A DNA stretch of 40,475 nt. Source: Roseibacillus sp. Lineage in GTDB: Bacteria; Verrucomicrobiota; Verrucomicrobiia; Verrucomicrobiales; Akkermansiaceae. The position numbers and the translations under genes are program-made. The stretch spans positions 15,661-56,135 of the forward strand of contig JAKVCR010000049.1 in the NCBI GenBank assembly GCA_022448985.1, written 5' to 3'. Within the stretch, counting starts at the first letter, position 1, and every line of letters starts with the position of its first letter. Of this stretch, positions 17,270 through 24,926 are shown in pieces. The notes beneath the pieces are model-generated. The model was not told where the DNA came from, did not search any database, and saw nothing but the letters and a program-made list of their open reading frames with translations.

Positions 17270-18199
17270 TCATCGCCCATCCGCTATTCCAAGGGCCACA
17301 GGATCGGATTGATTCAGGTTCCACCCGAACTCCCCGAAATCGATAATCCCGTAATCGACAAGCAACCAGTAAAAGAACGGCAAGGGCACGAGCATCGCGA
17401 CATCGGCAAGAACCCTGAGAGAGCAGGAAGAGAACAGATGGCGCAACAGGGCAAGAAAAGCCAGGCAGCCTGCACCCACCATGATTGCGAGATAAAAGGC
17501 CTTGTGCGTTTGCAGGGTGAAGTCTGCAGCTCGAAGCGCCAGCCAGTAACAGGATCCCACAAGGGCCAGGAGGAGAATAAGCAGTAATCCTTTGTATCCC
17601 TCCTGGACCTCTTCTTCGTCCTCGTCCTCTTCATTAATCGGAGAGGATTCCCAATGATCGATCGCGATCATGTTAATAATGCAAAGTAGCGCGAAAACAA
17701 CGACCTCGGGAGACAATCCCAATTCCCAAATCGACCGCTCCCTCCGAAAATGGACTCCCACCGCAGTCCCGTATGCGAAGGCAATCCCGGCCAGAATATT
17801 CTTGATCCAGGATACACCCCCTCCCGAGTCAAAGAAACTCACGGCGAAGTAAGCTCCCACCGGAAGCAGAATCGGCATCGCATACATGAGCAAGCCCCGG
17901 GACTGGACACCCATCAAGAGAAACGCCCCGAGAAACCCGATCAGAAGCACGATCTTCATGGGGCCACGAAACTGGCGATAAAACTGGTGCCGGGCGGTCG
18001 GACGCCCGACCCGCCGCTGGTCCATGAGACGGTCAGCCACGTAGATGCACCACACCGTGAGGGCCAGGAACCACGGCAGGGACGGCTGGTGGTATTTCAC
18101 CAGCCAGACCTGCTTGTACATCCAGAACCACGCGAGCGCCACCAGGGGTGCGTCGAGACTCAGGAGATTGGGCCAGATCCAGAGGGGGCGTCGTGACAT
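17270..18199 (-). CDS. UbiA-like polytopic membrane protein
   Basis: A 309-residue integral membrane protein with about eight hydrophobic helices. ADRLMDQRR (Asp56...Asp60) sits where UbiA prenyltransferases keep the DxxxD magnesium motif, and the helix order and length fit UbiA. The second aspartate motif is poorly kept: AIDHWESS (181-186) is followed by a strongly acidic loop (about 189-200, mostly E and D). A true prenyltransferase (for quinone, haem or lipid synthesis) is possible but unproven. The ATG at 18199, 37 nt after the M48 stop, is chosen over the overlapping start at 18310. Confidence 0.6.
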   Translation of the reverse strand: MSRRPLWIWPNLLSLDAPLVALAWFWMYKQVWLVKYHQPSLPWFLALTVWCIYVADRLMDQRRVGRPTARHQFYRQFRGPMKIVLLIGFLGAFLLMGVQSRGLLMYAMPILLPVGAYFAVSFFDSGGGVSWIKNILAGIAFAYGTAVGVHFRRERSIWELGLSPEVVVFALLCIINMIAIDHWESSPINEEDEDEEEVQEGYKGLLLILLLALVGSCYWLALRAADFTLQTHKAFYLAIMVGAGCLAFLALLRHLFSSCSLRVLADVAMLVPLPFFYWLLVDYGIIDFGEFGWNLNQSDPVALGIADGR

Positions 18200-18236
18200 G
18201 AGCGCTGGTGAACGATCACTTCCTGGGGCGCACAAA

Positions 18237-20192
18237 TCAAGACAGTTCGGCCTGGGACTCCTCTGCCCGCTCCTCATAAACAAAAGGCGGGACGCTGGCC
18301 CCGATCGCATCTGCTACTGCACGGAGCAACTCGGCCTCCTCGCTGGTCAGTACGCCATCCTCAGCAGCGGCAAGACCGCACATCTGGAGAATCGTCTGCT
18401 TAATCAGGGGTGCTGCCACCTCAAACTCAGCAAGAGCGGCCACGACCATCTTGGTGTCGAACGAATCCTCAGGAAGTAACCGGGGCTCCCAGCCTTCATA
18501 GGGACCCCAGCCGTCCACCGCCGCCTCAAACGCTTTTGCAGCAGTTTCACTGTTACGACCACTCCACGCCATAAGGGAAAGCAGGACATCCCCGGCCGAG
18601 GAAAGGTCTCCCATCCGCTCAGGACCGGAAGGAGCCTTACCGGAAAGCGGAGCAAAGTTTCCTGAAAGATGCCTTGTGAGGGCGTGTTTGAGCATGAATT
18701 CGAAGAGATCCACCTTCTCATCAGTCGCCACAACCCAATCCAGCATCTGCATGAGACGCTCATACTCCGGTTGACTCAACTGCCGGAGGGTGGGGATACA
18801 GAGATCCAGGAGAGCTATCTTCCCGGTTGAATGCAGCGACTCCAGAGAGCGATGCCACTCAGAGAGCGCCTCGACATAATCCGACCCCATACCCTTGCGC
18901 AATCCCTCCACCTGCACCTTGCGCTGCTGGAGATCCCGGGAGAGCAGCATGGCAAAGATGAGAACCTGGGCCTGCCTCCGGTCCTGCGAGGCCTTCCGCC
19001 ACCTCTGATCAATCTCGTTGCAGACCCGCAGACCGGAACTCAGTTGCCAGCCCTCCTCATCACCCAGATGCCCCAGCGTCTCCACCGCATTCATGGTTGA
19101 TGCTGGTGGTGCGGCACCAGACGGAGCTAGATTCGCGACCGCACCAGAAGCGGATCCATCTCGTCCCTTCATTTCAACCGCAGGCAGGGACACCGTATCA
19201 AATTTCTGGGTCCAGGCCGGGTCAAGGGCCTGGATCCGCACCTGCAGGGGCGGGTGAGTGGCCAGACCCCATCGGAAAAGCCCGCCCTCCGCAAAGAACA
19301 TATGACTTACCGCGGACCCCTGGGGATTCTTAACGCGTGAATGGTCCCCCCATCCGCCAAGCTTCTTGCGCGCCCCCGTCAAGCCCCCGGCATCCCGGGT
19401 AAATTGCACCGCAGAGGAATCGGCAAGAAATTCCCTCTGCCGTGATACCGCGGCCTGGATCAGGCGGGCGAAGAACCCGCCAATTGCTCCCACCAGAAAG
19501 AGCACGAGTCCAACCAGTAATACCACCGCAAGTATTCCATTACCTTCCTTGCTGTCCCTGCTCGTTCGGGCATAGCGCATGGAGGAAAGCAGCACCCGAC
19601 CCACGATCATCAGGATCAGAATTCCAAAGATGAAACCGATCAGGCGCATGTTCAATCGCATGTCGCCATTCCTGATATGGCTGAACTCGTGAGCAATGAC
19701 CCCCTGCAACTCGGACCGGGAAAGCAGCTCAATGCACCCGCGGGTTACCCCAATAACAGCATTGGAAGGATCCGTCCCTGCCGCAAACGCATTAATTCCG
19801 GTTTCCTCGTCCATGACATAGACGAGGGGCACCGGGGTGCCCGAAGCAATGGCCATTTCCTCCACAACGTTGAGCAGTTGTCGTTCCTTGAGATCCCCTG
19901 TACTGGGGAGTACAGGCCGTCCACCCAGTCCCTCCGCCACAACCTTTCCCCCCTGTCTCAACTGAGCGAATTTGTAAGCGGTTCCCCCGAGGATCAGGAG
20001 AACAGTCACTCCGGTAATGAACAGGAACAAACCCGGGTCCCAAGGCTCAAGCTTGGCCCCTGAGATCAGCGTAGTCCCGAAGATCACCCCGAAATAGACC
20101 GCCAGCACGATGGATATGACCGCGCAGATGAAATAAACGACAAGCCACTTCGTCCGGCGGCGAGCCCGATCCTGTGTCTCGAAAAAATTCAT
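18237..20192 (-). CDS. M48 family membrane metalloprotease (HtpX-like) with C-terminal TerB-like region
   Basis: A zinc peptidase embedded in the membrane, likely for quality control of membrane proteins. From the ATG at 20192 it has 651 residues, about twice HtpX. Two N-terminal helices, the HEFSH zinc motif (168-172), two more helices, then the third zinc ligand in REFLADSSAVQF (E254). The extra C-terminal half is helical and ends with a stretch resembling TerB/DjlA-type acidic helices (CGLAAAEDGVLTSEEAELLRAV). lemA lies 61 nt upstream on the same strand, a pairing seen in many bacteria. Confidence 0.9.
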   Translation of the reverse strand: MNFFETQDRARRRTKWLVVYFICAVISIVLAVYFGVIFGTTLISGAKLEPWDPGLFLFITGVTVLLILGGTAYKFAQLRQGGKVVAEGLGGRPVLPSTGDLKERQLLNVVEEMAIASGTPVPLVYVMDEETGINAFAAGTDPSNAVIGVTRGCIELLSRSELQGVIAHEFSHIRNGDMRLNMRLIGFIFGILILMIVGRVLLSSMRYARTSRDSKEGNGILAVVLLVGLVLFLVGAIGGFFARLIQAAVSRQREFLADSSAVQFTRDAGGLTGARKKLGGWGDHSRVKNPQGSAVSHMFFAEGGLFRWGLATHPPLQVRIQALDPAWTQKFDTVSLPAVEMKGRDGSASGAVANLAPSGAAPPASTMNAVETLGHLGDEEGWQLSSGLRVCNEIDQRWRKASQDRRQAQVLIFAMLLSRDLQQRKVQVEGLRKGMGSDYVEALSEWHRSLESLHSTGKIALLDLCIPTLRQLSQPEYERLMQMLDWVVATDEKVDLFEFMLKHALTRHLSGNFAPLSGKAPSGPERMGDLSSAGDVLLSLMAWSGRNSETAAKAFEAAVDGWGPYEGWEPRLLPEDSFDTKMVVAALAEFEVAAPLIKQTILQMCGLAAAEDGVLTSEEAELLRAVADAIGASVPPFVYEERAEESQAELS

Positions 20193-20253
20193 GGCAACAG
20201 GGCGAGGTGAGCTCGTGGCCAACTGGAACCTCAGCAACCCGCCCCGCTAACTA

Positions 20254-20883
20254 CTAGTCGAAACTGACGTCAACCCGCTCCCGCTCCTCCTCGTTGGCCA
20301 CCTCGAAAAGGGTCGCCTGCTGGAAATTGAACATCCCCGCAATGATATTGGTCGGAATGGTCTCTGTCTTGGTGTTGTAAAGCATGACTGCATCATTGTA
20401 GGCCTGACGAGCGAAACTCACCTTGTTCTCGGTAGTGGTGAGCTCTTCGCTGAGTTGCATCATGTTCTGGTTCGACTTGAGATCCGGATAGGCCTCCGAA
20501 AGGGCGAAGAGCTTTCCGAGCATTGAGCCCAGACCGGCTTCCGCTGCCATCAATCCCTGCATCTGACCGGCATCATCCGGATTCAGTCCCTCCCGGGCGC
20601 TGGCGGCCGTATTACGGGCCTCGATCACCGCTTCCAGCGTCTCCCGCTCGTGTTTCATGAACCCCTTGGCCGTTTCCACCAGGTTTGGAATCAGGTCATG
20701 CCGCCGCTTGAGTTGCACGTCGATCTGGGCGAAGGCATTTCGATAGCGGTTGCGCAACCTCACCAGTCCGTTGTAGCCCCCGATAAACCAGAACACCAGG
20801 AGGAGGACGATTCCGGCCAGGACGGCGAGAATACTCCCAATCGCCTCCAAAAATGCCAAAGTATCAAAAAGAGATTCAATCAT
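20254..20883 (-). CDS. lemA: LemA family protein
   Basis: A 209-residue LemA-family membrane-anchored coiled protein. One N-terminal membrane helix (about 17-36, SILAVLAGIVLLLVFWFIGG) is followed by the conserved YNGLVRLRNRYRNAFAQIDVQLKRRHDLIPNLVETAKGF and later AYPDLKSNQNMMQL and YNDAVMLYNTKTETIPTNIIA. Function is not firmly known; it is often encoded beside M48 peptidases, as here. The first gene of the minus-strand run, divergent from the exonuclease gene across 94 bp. Confidence 0.95.
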   Translation of the reverse strand: MIESLFDTLAFLEAIGSILAVLAGIVLLLVFWFIGGYNGLVRLRNRYRNAFAQIDVQLKRRHDLIPNLVETAKGFMKHERETLEAVIEARNTAASAREGLNPDDAGQMQGLMAAEAGLGSMLGKLFALSEAYPDLKSNQNMMQLSEELTTTENKVSFARQAYNDAVMLYNTKTETIPTNIIAGMFNFQQATLFEVANEEERERVDVSFD

Positions 20884-20898
20884 GGTTCGCGGTGACAG

Positions 20899-20914
20899 AT
20901 TCTAGCGTGCACGC
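20899..20914 (-). promoter_or_regulatory. Possible -10 box and palindrome upstream of lemA
   Basis: On the minus strand TAGAAT (20904-20899, 5 of 6 matches to TATAAT) ends 15 nt before the lemA ATG and directly abuts a perfect 10-bp palindrome GCGTGCACGC (20905-20914) lying in the spacer. No good -35 is placed correctly. It could be a promoter with an operator, or chance. Confidence 0.25.
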
Positions 20915-20977
20915 CGCTCTGCACCATTACAAAAGAAGGGCCTGTTTGGACTACGCACTCATCTGAAATCCTCTCGC

Positions 20978-21592
20978 ATGACTCCAGTTACCCTGATTTC
21001 CAACCAGCAGTTTGCCGTCATCGACTTTGAGTCCGCCGGAGCCAGCCGGGGGCGCACCGACGTCCCGGTCCAGGTTGGGATTGCCCTCTGGTCGCCGAGC
21101 GAAGGACTGGGCGAGTCCCTCTGCTCCTTCCTCTCCACGAACCAGAAAATCACCTGGTCGGCCCGGAGGGTACACCGCATCAGCGACCAGGACCTTGCCG
21201 GCGCCCCCTCTCTTCTCTCCCTCTGGCCGGAAATTCGGCGCTTCCTTGCGGACCGGGTGGTGGTGGCCCACGGGCACGGCACCGAAAAACGTTTCCTGCG
21301 GGCTTTTCCAGGCCACTCCTTCGGGCCCTGGATTGATACCTTGAGCCTGTCCCGGGCAGCCTGGCCGGAGTTGCCCTCCTTCGCCCTTGGCGACCTGTGC
21401 GAGCAATTCAACCTCGTCTCCCGTCTCAATGAGATACATGCCGATCGTCGCTGGCATGATGCCCTCTACGATGCTTCAGCCTCGGCCCTCCTTCTTGATC
21501 ATCTCATTGGCAGCCTTGGCCTTGTGGAGAAACCACTGGACCTCCTTCTCCACCCCGATCTTTCGACCTGGCAGGCGCTCCGGCGTTCGTAG
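20978..21592 (+). CDS. DnaQ-like 3'-5' exonuclease (DEDDh)
   Basis: A 204-residue stand-alone exonuclease of the DNA polymerase III epsilon / DEDD superfamily. Exo I is VIDFES (Asp16, Glu18); Exo III is RRWHDALYDA (His160, Asp165), placing it in the DEDDh group. Exo II, normally HNxxFD, reads AHGHGTEKRFL, so the expected aspartate is glutamate (Glu103). It also has the helix HRISDQDLAGAP typical of epsilon-like enzymes. It could process DNA or RNA ends. It lies 55 bp upstream of aroB and may share its transcript. Confidence 0.85.
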   Translation: MTPVTLISNQQFAVIDFESAGASRGRTDVPVQVGIALWSPSEGLGESLCSFLSTNQKITWSARRVHRISDQDLAGAPSLLSLWPEIRRFLADRVVVAHGHGTEKRFLRAFPGHSFGPWIDTLSLSRAAWPELPSFALGDLCEQFNLVSRLNEIHADRRWHDALYDASASALLLDHLIGSLGLVEKPLDLLLHPDLSTWQALRRS

Positions 21593-21647
21593 TCCTTGCC
21601 AAGTGCACCCTCCCCGTCCAGAAACTGCCTGCAAGCAATTTTCCGCC

Positions 21648-22733
21648 GTGCCAACCGTCACCGTCAATCTGCCTGACCGCTCCTACGACATCCTCGTGGA
21701 GCCCGGCAGCATCAGTGGCTCAGGCCAATTAATCAAGAAGGCCGGGCTCACCGGACGAGTGGCCCTCATCACGGACGCTAACGTTGCCCTTCATTACAGC
21801 GAGACGGTGCAAGCCTCCCTTCAGGAGGCCGACTTCCAGGTCAGCTCCCACCTCATCCCCCCCGGGGAAAGCTCCAAGTCCATGGAGCAGGCCCAGTCCC
21901 TCTGCCGCTCCCTTATTGAGCATCACCATGACCGAGGCAGCTTTGTCGTGGCCCTCGGCGGCGGGGTCGTCGGTGATGTGGCAGGCTTCGTGGCCTCCAT
22001 CTTCTACCGGGGCATTCCCTTTGTGCAGATTCCCACCACCATCGTGGCCCAGGTCGACAGCTCGGTCGGGGGGAAGACGGGAGTGAACGTTCCCGAGGGA
22101 AAGAACCTGATCGGAACGTTCCAGCAACCCCGCCTCGTTCTCGTGGACCCGGACGTCCTCGTCACGCTTCCTGACCAGGTCTTTCACGAGGGCTTCGCGG
22201 AGGTAATCAAACACGCTGCCATCCGGGATGCCCGGATGCTGGAAAAAATTGAGGGCATGGATCCGGGTAACAGAGAGATCGACCCTCGCCTCATTGCCGA
22301 CAACCTCGCCATCAAGGCCCGCATCGTGGAAGAGGACGAAAGGGAAATCTCGGGCACCCGCGCCCTCCTCAATTTCGGACACACCATCGGACACGCCATC
22401 GAGGCCACCGCCGAGTACGGCACCCTCCTTCATGGCGAGGCCATCTCCCTCGGTGTGCGGGCCGCCCTCCACCTTTCCGAGAAGAAGGCCGGCCTGTCAC
22501 CGGAAGACACCGCCCGCCTCCTCTCGATCCACCGGCACTGGCACCTCCCCCTCATGCTGGACCTGGATATCAGCACCGAGGCTGTCATGGACGCCCTCGC
22601 CCGCGACAAGAAGTTCACCTCCGGCCAGATTCGCTTTGTCCTCCTGAAGAGACTCGGCGAAGCCTTCGTCTCCGACGAGATCACCCGGGAAGACCTCCTT
22701 GAGGCCATCGAACTGCTCCGCACCCCCGTGTAG
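21648..22733 (+). CDS. aroB: 3-dehydroquinate synthase
   Basis: AroB is the second enzyme of the shikimate pathway, turning DAHP into 3-dehydroquinate with NAD and a divalent metal. A GTG at 21648 yields MPTVTVNLPDRSYDILVEPG, the expected N-terminus; the long frame from 21387 lies inside the exonuclease gene and is not real. The 361-residue protein has GGGVVGDVAGF (NAD, about 104-114), QVDSSVGGKTGVN, and metal ligands in HEGFAEVIKH (Glu185), NFGHTIGHAIE and LHGEA. Convergent with the symporter gene, only 17 bp away. Confidence 0.95.
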   Translation: MPTVTVNLPDRSYDILVEPGSISGSGQLIKKAGLTGRVALITDANVALHYSETVQASLQEADFQVSSHLIPPGESSKSMEQAQSLCRSLIEHHHDRGSFVVALGGGVVGDVAGFVASIFYRGIPFVQIPTTIVAQVDSSVGGKTGVNVPEGKNLIGTFQQPRLVLVDPDVLVTLPDQVFHEGFAEVIKHAAIRDARMLEKIEGMDPGNREIDPRLIADNLAIKARIVEEDEREISGTRALLNFGHTIGHAIEATAEYGTLLHGEAISLGVRAALHLSEKKAGLSPEDTARLLSIHRHWHLPLMLDLDISTEAVMDALARDKKFTSGQIRFVLLKRLGEAFVSDEITREDLLEAIELLRTPV

Positions 22734-22750
22734 AAGGTGCTGCCCGCTTT

Positions 22751-24505
22751 TTAATCGTCCGCCTCGTCCGCAAACGCCTTCCGCGGGAAGCGCACACGAT
22801 CGACGAGACGCTGCACTTCCGCCGGTGGCGGTTTGGTCGCGAGCGAAATCCCGATCGCGAGCACAAAATTGATGATCATCCCGATGGTGCCGATTCCTTC
22901 CGGTGAAATCCCGAAGAGCCAGTTCTCCTTATTATTGTCGGCCGGATTGATGAACTTGAAGTAGATGATGTAACTCGCCGTAAAGAGAAGCCCCACAATC
23001 ATACCCGTTACTACCCCTTGCAGATTCGCTCGCTTCCAGAAAATCCCTAGAATAATGGCCGGGAAGAACGAGGACGCAGCCAGACCGAAGGCGAAGGCCA
23101 CCACCGCCGCGACATAGTCCGGCGGATTCATCCCAAAATACCCGGCCACGACAACAGCACCACCCGCCGCAATTCGGGCAAGGAGCAGTTCCTGCTTTTC
23201 ACTCAGGTCCGGCTTGACCGTCTTCTTGACCAGGTCATGCGCCACCGCGGTTGAAATCACCAGTAACAACCCTGCGGCCGTCGAAAGCGCCGCCGCCAAG
23301 CCACCCGCCGCTACAAGCCCAATCACCCAGTTCGGAAGCTTGGCGATTTCAGGATTAGCCAGCACCATGATATCACGATTCACCGTCAACTCGTTTATCT
23401 CAAGCTCCGGGAAATCCGCAGCATTCTTCTCCGTCTTGCCCGTGTACTGAATAATCCCATCGCCATTCTTGTCGTCAAAGGTGATCAAGTCTGTCTCCTC
23501 CCAGTTCTTGAACCAGGAGGGCATCTCCTCATACTTCTGATTCGAAACGGTATCGAGGAGGTTCGTCCGGGCGAATACTGCAACCGCCGGCGCCACTGTG
23601 TAGAGAATGGCGATGAAGAGAAGTGCCCAGAATGCCGAACTTCGCGCCGCCTTCACTTTCTTGACGGTGTAGAATCGCACGATCACGTGCGGTAATCCGG
23701 CCGTCCCCAGCATCAGGGCAGCGGTAATACAAAAGATGTCGAGCTTGCCTTTCACCCCCTCTGTGTAGGCACCGAATCCCAACTCTGCGCTCACGCCGTC
23801 GAGCCGGTCCAGCACGTACTCGCCGCTCGCCAGATGCTCTCCACCGAAGCCGATTTGAGGAATGAAATTTCCAGTCATCTGGATCGCGATGAAAATCGCC
23901 GGCACCGTAAAGGCAAAGATCAGGACACAGTACTGCGCTACCTGGGTGTAGGTGATTCCCTTCATCCCCCCCATCACCGCATAGAAAAATACGAGGCCCA
24001 TTCCGATTAACACCCCGGCTTCCTTGTCAACTTTCAGGAAACGGGAAAAGACGATCCCGACGCCCTGCATCTGTCCGCAGACATAGGTGAACGACACGAA
24101 AACCGCGCACGCCACCGCCACGATCCGAGCCGTATTCGAATAATAGCGATCGCCGATGAAGTCCGGAACGGTGAACTTTCCGAACCGGCGCAGGTAGGGC
24201 GCGAGGAGAAGCGCGAGGAGCACGTAGCCCCCGGTCCAACCCATGAGATACATCGAGCCATCACGCCCCATGAAGGAAATCAAACCCGCCATCGAGATAA
24301 AGGAGGCTGCGCTCATCCAATCGGCCGCGGTCGCCATCCCGTTTGCGACGCTCGGCACCCCCTTGCCGGCCACATAGAATTCCCCGGTTGACTTGGCTTT
24401 GGACCAGATCGCGATCCCGATATAGATCGCGAAGGTGACCAACGCGATTCCGAGGGTCCAAGACTGGACCGGGTCCATCTGGGCGAGAATAAGTGAGTCC
24501 AGCAT
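22751..24505 (-). CDS. Sodium/solute symporter large subunit (SSS, acetate-symporter-like)
   Basis: A 584-residue SSS-family permease of the cation/acetate symporter (ActP, VC_2705-like) branch, with about thirteen helices. Landmarks: STGEFYVAGKGVPSVANGMATAADWMSAASFIS, RRFGKFTVPDFIGDRYYS, GGMKGITYTQVAQYCVLI and a late AAGGLAAALSTAAGLLLVISTAVAHDLV. An extra loop between helices contains DDKNGDGII, like a calcium-binding EF-hand/dockerin loop. It begins 4 nt after the DUF4212 stop, so the two subunits are translationally coupled. Substrate is inferred to be a short carboxylate. Start at 24505 is chosen over 24532. Confidence 0.9.
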   Translation of the reverse strand: MLDSLILAQMDPVQSWTLGIALVTFAIYIGIAIWSKAKSTGEFYVAGKGVPSVANGMATAADWMSAASFISMAGLISFMGRDGSMYLMGWTGGYVLLALLLAPYLRRFGKFTVPDFIGDRYYSNTARIVAVACAVFVSFTYVCGQMQGVGIVFSRFLKVDKEAGVLIGMGLVFFYAVMGGMKGITYTQVAQYCVLIFAFTVPAIFIAIQMTGNFIPQIGFGGEHLASGEYVLDRLDGVSAELGFGAYTEGVKGKLDIFCITAALMLGTAGLPHVIVRFYTVKKVKAARSSAFWALLFIAILYTVAPAVAVFARTNLLDTVSNQKYEEMPSWFKNWEETDLITFDDKNGDGIIQYTGKTEKNAADFPELEINELTVNRDIMVLANPEIAKLPNWVIGLVAAGGLAAALSTAAGLLLVISTAVAHDLVKKTVKPDLSEKQELLLARIAAGGAVVVAGYFGMNPPDYVAAVVAFAFGLAASSFFPAIILGIFWKRANLQGVVTGMIVGLLFTASYIIYFKFINPADNNKENWLFGISPEGIGTIGMIINFVLAIGISLATKPPPAEVQRLVDRVRFPRKAFADEADD

Positions 24506-24509
24506 CGCT

Positions 24510-24794
24510 TTACAAATCGTCCCCCTCCGCACCCAGTAATTCCCGGTCCAACCTGTTCATCACGAACACGTAAACCGCGATTAGGACAAGAAACACGTAG
24601 ATGCTTCCCTGCTGCGCAAACCAGAAGCCCAGCTTGAACCCTGTTCCGGGAATCCGAATCTTATCCAATTGGTCCACAAACAGGATCCCGCATCCGTAGG
24701 AGACGATGAACCAGACCGCCAATAATCCAGCCAGCCAGCTCAGGTTCTTGCGCCAGTAGCGGGCCCGGGCCTCAGGCGGAGGGATACTGCTCAT
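24510..24794 (-). CDS. DUF4212 small subunit of sodium/solute symporter
   Basis: A 94-residue protein with two membrane helices and the DUF4212 pattern ARYWRKNLSWLAGLLAVWFIVS, then GFKLGFWFAQQGSIYVFLVLIAVYVFVMNRLDRE. Such proteins are encoded directly upstream of acetate-type SSS permeases, as here. The ATG at 24794 is preferred; the frame open to 25010 runs into the divergent ligase gene. Confidence 0.9.
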   Translation of the reverse strand: MSSIPPPEARARYWRKNLSWLAGLLAVWFIVSYGCGILFVDQLDKIRIPGTGFKLGFWFAQQGSIYVFLVLIAVYVFVMNRLDRELLGAEGDDL

Positions 24795-24926
24795 TACGGC
24801 GGGGTCTAACAACGCCTCCCGGGCCTGGGAAGAACTTTCCCGAAGCAGGTGTGAGTAAGTGTCCAAAGCCCCCGCGTTTCGTGCTTTCCATGAACTCTCC
24901 GCGATGCCAGCGTAGACTCCGTCGCT

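Noticed and set aside
21387-21647. Long N-terminal extension of aroB from an upstream ATG
   Set aside because: It lies inside the exonuclease gene in another frame and is not conserved in AroB; the GTG at 21648 gives the right N-terminus.
22734-22750. Intrinsic terminator between aroB and the symporter
   Set aside because: Only a short CACC/GGTG stem and a T-run that overlaps the symporter end; too weak to call.
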